From NCBI RefSeq assembly GCF_030253575.1, contig NC_080567.1:35679501-35743500 (forward strand): a DNA stretch of 64,000 bases, in the 5' to 3' direction. Position numbers and translations under genes: made by a program. Origin of the DNA: Rhododendron vialii (taxonomy: Eukaryota; Streptophyta; Magnoliopsida; Ericales; Ericaceae). The first letter of the stretch is position 1, and each line of letters starts with the position of its first letter. This document shows positions 58,489-64,000 of the stretch, piece by piece. The notes under the pieces are model-generated. The model worked only from the letters and a program-made list of their open reading frames with translations, was not told the DNA's origin and searched no databases.

Positions 58489-61400
58489 TCATTCTTGAGT
58501 TGCAGCCTCCTTCATTTGGTGAAGTGCATTTTCAAAACACTTTGCTAGAACTTGTGGGTCTGGTACGATATCTTTTGCCACTAATATTTGCATATCAGCT
58601 CTTCCAGCATAGCTCAACATGTGCATTGTGATCGCCTGCACCATACACCACCAACAACAAAAACATCTAAATACCCATGTTTATTCACCATATCCTGCCA
58701 TTGCATGGTTGCAAAATGTAGAGTTGACAGGTTTCAGCTAACAAATGGAGGGTTACTGGCTTCAGAATGATTGGATGGAAAATCAGAGTGAGTTTAAGAA
58801 GTTTTACATGGGGCAGGCTAGTGTTAGTCACCCTCAAATACTTTACTGGATTGCCGACAATTGCAATCTCCTCTTTTGGGCCAATCACATTTGAGATAGT
58901 AAAGGTTGTGTTGCAAACAATCCTGTAGTTAAGCCAGCTTGCAACCTATATGAAACCAACAAAAAAGCATCAGTCAATGAATCTCTCTCTCTCTCTCTCT
59001 CTCTCTGTATGTGTGTGTGGAAATGCACCTTTGGTCCAAAACAGGACATGGCAAGATAACCAACGTTGTAAGAGAAGTGAGCCTCTAGAGACTGTTTCTT
59101 CAGGTCAATCATTTGTTTGGCTCTCTTCACATACTGGAGAGGATCAGCTCCACCATGATGATAATAAACAGGTAAGAGAAGCATACCAAATTTGTTACCC
59201 CACCGAATTCCTGAATTGCCCTTCATCATATCCGAAAGTTCCTGATCATAGCCGTTCATTTTCAGTTCAAGTTTGAAATATTGAATCCCCGTTATGTTTT
59301 CATGTTTTCTTTCAAGAAAGAAAAAGCTTCAAAAGAAATTAGGAAAGACAAATGGATGGACCTGTAATCCTGGTTGTTTCCTCAAGTTAACCATGGATAG
59401 GCCCGTAATTTGAACGCCATCTCTAAGAGCTAGACAAGATAAACAAACTCAAGTTTCTTAAGATGTGATAATTGAACTAATTTAGTATTTCTTGTTTTTT
59501 GGGTTGAAAATGGTTGTGGAGATCTACTAAAATTTACCTTTTGGGGATCGCGAATCCAAATATCTTGATAGACCGCATGAAATTACGCCGAAAAGCACAT
59601 CGTTAATAGTCTGCATTTGTACAAGAATAGAATTACTGAAAAGATAAATGAGAAATACTTTAAAATTTTGTAGTTCAAAAATATTTCACGAGCAATCTCG
59701 GGACGCAATATAATTTTTAAAGCACACTAAAAATACATAGTGAAGTCTATTTAGAGCATAATTTTTTTGTTTTGTTTTGGCAAAAGACTATATATCCAAG
59801 AATCTTAGACAAAAATTACGTGGTTGTTGGGCCAATGCCATCCACGCATTATAAGTTATACTAACTATCTCCCGAAGAATAGGGAAATCTTCTAATTCAA
59901 CTGTTAATCTTTCTTTAAAACAACATTTGGTAGTTGAACTTACCGCGTCAGCTACGGCTTCTTTCACCATCTTCATATCGTCCAACCGAAACTTCGCCGT
60001 AGCAAGCTTTCTCGGCCACAGCTCCACCCCAGCACCACCGCTCACGGTGGTCTTCCGGTCTTTAACCCACAAAGACCTCAACACGAACTCTACAATAAAA
60101 ACCAGCCCCATCAACATTCCCACCACCACCTTCCACAACTTTCTCCTCTGATTTATCCGGTTCGAAGACGAATTAGAAGAAGTACCCACAAAACTGATAG
60201 TCGGCCTCTGGTCCGGTTCATCTGCCTTTCGACAACACTCCAGAAGCATTGACATCAGCGAAATTCCATCCCCCAACGCGTGGTGGATCCGGAAAACAAT
60301 GCAATTGTGAGCCCTCAATATGTGTATCTGTTGGAAATTAAGTTTTAAGTTTCAAACGGAGTATAGTGTTATTTGAAGAGAAATAATATATATTTTTTGA
60401 AATAGTTATCACGCTATTGTTTCGAAAATAAATTCTTGCCGACGATAACGAAACAAAAAAATTAGGGTGAATTGCCAATACCTATTACCGGTGAAAAAAA
60501 ATAGATTAATAATTAGAGAAAACATTTATCAGGGATCGTGCGCTGAGAGAGGAATTGGATCCGGAGACCTAAACCAATCACAGATAGTAAATTGCATCTA
60601 TAGAATATGTGGCCTACCTTTGACCGGATCTGAAAAAGTGAAAATGGATTAGTTGATGTGCGAGTAAGTTAGCCCGAACACCCAAAAATGCTACGCGCAC
60701 AACTGTTGTGCTCCTAATTCTGACCGTCCAGATGTGTTTAGACGGTCTAGATTTAAAAAAAACTCTTCCAAGGAAAAGTGTAACTTTTTCGGGGAAGAGT
60801 TTGAGCGAATCCTGACCATTTATTACAGTATGGACGGATAGAGATTGGTTGTGTGTTGTACTTTTGACAAGAACACCCCAGTTGAACAAAAAAGAAAAAA
60901 CCAAAGCAAACACAGTTAGTAAATTGTATCTATAGAACATGTGGTCTGCCTTAACCGGACCCAGGAATGGATTATGGATTAGTTGATGTGCGAGCAAGCT
61001 AGCCTGAACATCTCAGTTGAACAAAAAAGAAAAAAAAGAAATCAAATAGATAAATAAGAGCTAATATCATTCTAATTGCCACCACTAAAGATTTTACCAT
61101 TTTTGGCTCATTTTCAAATAGAAAAAATAAACTACTGGAACTGCTACTGACTTTTATGTAAGTGCTTCAAATTTCATATCAACTGTTTGAGAAGTTTATT
61201 AGTGCCGGGTGGGCACGGGCCGCATGGTGCAGAGCACCATCTCGGCCGTCCAGAGGTGTTTTGAACGGTCCAAATCTATTTGGGTAATTTTTTAGTGTAA
61301 AATTATCAAAACACCCCCTTAAGCCCACGTGGCCCGTGCCCACCCGGCATTGAAAAATTTCTCCGAATGTTTACGGAGAATAAAAAGGCATAATTAAAGG

Positions 61401-62160
61401 TCAGAAAAAGTTAATATTTGTAAGGAAAAAACTATGTTTAACAAAAAAAGTTGCCATATTTTCACAGTAGATTAAAAATGATAAAATAAATTGACCCTTA
61501 ACATGACTTCTCTCGGATCGAATCTACTGTTTGTATATTATAAGTAACAACTAGGGACCGGTGCACACGCATCGTAACAACTAGTGGTCAGAGCACACAC
61601 ATATCGAATAATTTTGTATGTTTTGTCAAAATTCAATCAAACAAACAATAAGGGGGGAGTATTTTTGACAAAAATTTTCAAGTGCAAATTAAATTTTGCT
61701 TGTTTTGTGAAAAGTAGGAAGCTTTGCACATGCATGGTGTGCCCCGCCTCTTGTAAAGGGATTTAAGACACGAACGAAACAACAAAATTACGAACAAGAC
61801 CTCCCACAGCGGCTTGTCGGGGCTGAGCGGCGACGAGACGGCAAGATCGGCGACGTAGTCGTTCACCGCCTCTTCGTCGCCGGCGCCGGCGACGGGGTCT
61901 TCGAAGACGATGACGTGGCGGTCAACGTCAATTTGGGTCTTGCGCCAGTGTTCTCGACCGCGAGAGTTTCGGACCATGAGGCTGGAGAATCGGGGGTGTT
62001 GTATCATGACGGATTTTGTGATCTCGGATCTGACGGCCGCCACGTCGATTGGGTTCTTGCAACCGATGATGCAGTGGATTATTTGGTTCATTTCGGGCCT
62101 GAGGAACAGCCTGCCCGCCGGCGTCAGCGGCTCGTCTCTCTCTTCTTCCGAGTTGCCCAT
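58489..62160 (-). CDS. WSD1: WSD1-like wax ester synthase/diacylglycerol acyltransferase, seven exons, 460 aa
   Basis: Exons: 62160-61801, 60327-59944, 59610-59538, 59429-59362, 59241-59029, 58945-58808, 58635-58489. All are GT-AG and in frame. WSD enzymes esterify long-chain alcohols with fatty acyl-CoA to form cuticular wax esters at the ER and can have weak DGAT activity. Visible: PLTPAGRLFLRPEMNQIIHC near the start, the catalytic HHALGDG (H135-G141), a membrane segment about 187-205 (VVVGMLMGLVFIVEFVL), NDVLFGVIS near 251, RWGNKFGMLLLPVYYH, NVIGPKEEIAIVGNPV and LSYAGRADMQILVAKD near the C terminus. Length is slightly under the 481 aa of Arabidopsis WSD1. A 1.5-kb intron 1 carries MITEs and direct repeats. 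The start follows a GA microsatellite by four bases. Confidence 0.95.
60585..61012. repeat. direct repeats of about 97 bp flanking a MITE-like unit, in WSD intron 1
   Basis: AGTAAATTGCATCTATAGAA with GGATTAGTTGATGTGCGAG occurs at 60585-60681 and, slightly diverged, at 60916-61012. The piece between, 60690-60865, is a relative of 50756-50940. A further CAGTTGAACAAAAAAGAAAA is repeated near 60880 and 61014. Confidence 0.8.
61189..61363. mobile_element. Mutator-like MITE in WSD intron 1, 175 bp
   Basis: Third copy of the family at 25305-25541: GTGCCGGGTGGGCACGGGCC on the left and, reversed, AATGCCGGGTGGGCACGGGCC on the right. The 9-bp flanks CAACTGTTT and CGAATGTTT share 7 of 9 bases. It keeps one CACGTG (near 61327). 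Confidence 0.8.

Positions 62161-62164
<4 letters not shown>

Positions 62165-62205
<41 letters not shown>
62165..62205. repeat. GA microsatellite next to the WSD start codon
   Basis: About 20 GA repeats (CT on the coding strand) end four bases before ATG 62160. The run lies in the 5' UTR. Confidence 0.97.
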
Positions 62206-62207
<2 letters not shown>

Positions 62208-62389
62208 CTGTAGAAAGAGAAGAGGTTGAATAGTCGAAGAACGATTTCCCTATCCGGGGCCTCTGAGATTGAAAGGCTTGAACAGTCTTAAAAGTCAGCT
62301 TTCCCAAAAACTTGAAAGTGATAAAAAAGAATTGAAATTTTTAAATATTCGTCTTCAAATCTTATCTAGGTAAGTATTCATCTTAATTA

Positions 62390-62625
62390 CTCCCTCCGTC
62401 CCAAAATATTTGGTATTTTTCAATATTCGCGCCGTTCTTTAAACTCTTATATCTCCCAATTTATGATATTTTTTATAATTTTGAAAATTTTGTATTATAG
62501 ATCTAATCGAGAACTATCAAACAAGATCCATATTGCATATTGTTGGAGATTCACATTGGAAGATACAAACGATTGAAAACTGACACAGATATCGAAAAAG
62601 TCCAAATAATATGGGACGGAGGGAG
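62390..62625. mobile_element. Stowaway MITE, 236 bp
   Basis: Termini CTCCCTCCGTCCCAAAATA and TATGGGACGGAGGGAG are the classic Stowaway inverted repeats. TA target duplications lie at 62388-62389 and 62626-62627. Confidence 0.97.
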
Positions 62626-62757
62626 TATTTTAAATAGTAGTATATTTTCATCTTTTTAGATGGTGAATTACTTATTTTATCCTTATTTAGTAATACATAT
62701 AAATATATAAAAATATTGTTACCTAATTAGGTGACATATAATTAGGATTTATGTAAC

Positions 62758-62912
62758 AAAAATGATACTCACACAACAATCTAAATATAACACAAAACAT
62801 AATCTTTCACATACATGTGGGCTTCACATATACTACTATGTGTGGGCCCTACATGTATGTAAGAGATTGTGTCAATTATTGTGTTTGGATCGTTGTGTGA
62901 GTAACATTGTCG
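62758..62912. mobile_element. MITE, ACTCACACAACAAT family, second copy
   Basis: ATGATACTCACACAACAATC at the left is mirrored by CGTTGTGTGAGTAACATTG at the right. The inner part has GTGTGGGCCCTACATGTATG. Same family as 21536-21648. Confidence 0.8.
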
Positions 62913-63215
62913 TTTATGTAATTATAGTTTCCTAATTAAGTGAAATTTGATTGATGATTTGAAAAGGGAGGGGGAAAATTCAAATCTTTGTTATCTTTTT
63001 TTCAAAACTAACTGAAATCCTTTCAATTTTTCTGTGATGCTCTCAAGTGGTATGAAAGCATCATACTCCCCATGAATTACAACCCTTTGGATTGAAAATG
63101 GATAAATCACAGTCCTTGGATTGAAACCAAAAACTAAAAATATGGTGGTTTTGTTAAAAATAAGGTGGTTTTGATAAAAAAACGGAAGATTACTTACCAC
63201 AGAATAGACAACTTA

Positions 63216-63670
63216 GAGCATCCGCAATGAGAATAATCAAAATCGATAATCAAAATGTGACACGTCAGCATTTGATTATCCATTTAGTTCATAATCAAAC
63301 CTAACAAACTTGATCTTCACATTGGTTATTTTTGTATCCCTATAAAAAACCCCCTACAATACGCAATGCATCTATGTCCAATTGCAAACGAGTTCTAATC
63401 ACGCACCCGACCACACCAAATTATTCGTCTCGATGAGACGATTCTAATGTGAGGTGTTTTTTAATTTTTTAGTTTTGAATTTGGTTATTGGGTTTGGTTA
63501 TTAAGTTTTGGTTATTGGTAAAAGTTGTTAAGTTTGGTTATTCAAAAGTCAAAATTTGATGAGTTGCTAAGAGGTTGCTAAGTTTGGTTATTACAATGTG
63601 AATACTTTTTTTAGCAAACATTGCTAACTTTAGCAACCTTTTAGTTTTGATTATTACATTGTGGATGCTC
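63216..63670. mobile_element. Harbinger-like MITE, 455 bp
   Basis: Inverted repeats GAGCATCCGCAATG and CATTGTGGATGCTC (13 of 14 paired) are flanked by TTA at 63213-63215 and 63671-63673. The interior repeats GGTTATT phrases. No coding capacity. Confidence 0.9.
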
Positions 63671-63673
63671 TTA

Positions 63674-64000
63674 TACCATTCACTTAGGCAACACTTACCA
63701 TAGTATAAGGTACTTATCACACAAACAGGCAACACTTACTACAACTGGTTGGTCAGGTAACAAGTTGCTATTAAGAAAAAAAAACAGTATCCGATTTTTT
63801 AGTGGGAAAATTTGTAGGTTTTAGGGATTTATATATTAGAAGAATTGTTTAAAAAATTGTGTTCATTTATAAATCTAGTTTAAATTTTTAAATGTATTTA
63901 ATTAATTAATTTTCAAATAATCATTTATTATAGATATATTTAAGTAATTTAGTTTTAAATATTATAGAAAAAAACAAGATATTTATTAATTATAGTGATC
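63674..64000. other. AT-rich sequence
   Basis: Very AT-rich to the window end. Nothing recognisable. Confidence 0.6.

Overview
The window is nuclear DNA of a flowering plant, most likely a eudicot. Five multi-exon or UGT-family genes can be spliced by eye and all give plant-type full-length proteins: UGT73-family glycosyltransferases, a poly(A)-binding protein, a SUD1/DOA10 ubiquitin ligase, a filament-like plant protein and a WSD1-type wax ester synthase. They sit among Ty1/copia, Ty3/Tat, TRIM, hAT, Stowaway, Harbinger-like and Mutator-like transposons and many CT/GA microsatellites. The species cannot be fixed from sequence alone.

Layout. (1) 1-11.6 kb is nested retrotransposon sequence on the minus strand. 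A Tat/Ogre-like Ty3 element (5' LTR 6507-8500, tRNA-Arg primer site, gag-like ORF, terminal tandem arrays running off the left edge) lies in or against a chromovirus-like LTR (8501-11134). That LTR interrupts a Ty1/copia protease fragment (11135-11611). (2) 11.6-26 kb is a tandem UGT73 array on the minus strand: two intact intronless genes (18167-19600 and 22936-24369, 477 aa each) and two broken copies (N-terminal fragment 11927-12438 ending at a TRIM LTR; C-terminal fragment 16620-16788). Duplicated flanking blocks show that the array grew by local duplication. A hAT element, a TRIM and several MITEs sit in the promoters and spacers, with a FAR1-type pseudogene fragment at 17.2-17.7 kb. (3) 27458-29938 is a separate two-exon UGT resembling abscisate beta-glucosyltransferase. 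(4) 32328-38048 is a nine-exon cytoplasmic poly(A)-binding protein gene on the plus strand. It converges on (5) a nine-exon SUD1/CER9 ER ubiquitin ligase gene on the minus strand (39093-45900). (6) 46-51 kb is AT-rich spacer with a telomere-repeat-like minisatellite and an intact 718-bp TRIM. (7) 53290-57663 is a five-exon filament-like plant protein gene (FPP7-like). It converges on (8) a seven-exon WSD1-like wax ester synthase/DGAT gene on the minus strand (58489-62160). (9) 62.2-64 kb holds Stowaway, Harbinger-like and other MITEs.

Together, the gene-rich right half carries housekeeping mRNA metabolism (PABP), ER protein quality control and lipid regulation (SUD1), a coiled-coil protein (FPP) and wax ester synthesis (WSD). 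The left half is a young specialised-metabolism UGT array being reshaped by transposons. Exon junctions below were deduced from reading frame, GT/AG sites and family conservation. Family assignments come from remembered family sequence and are not database results.
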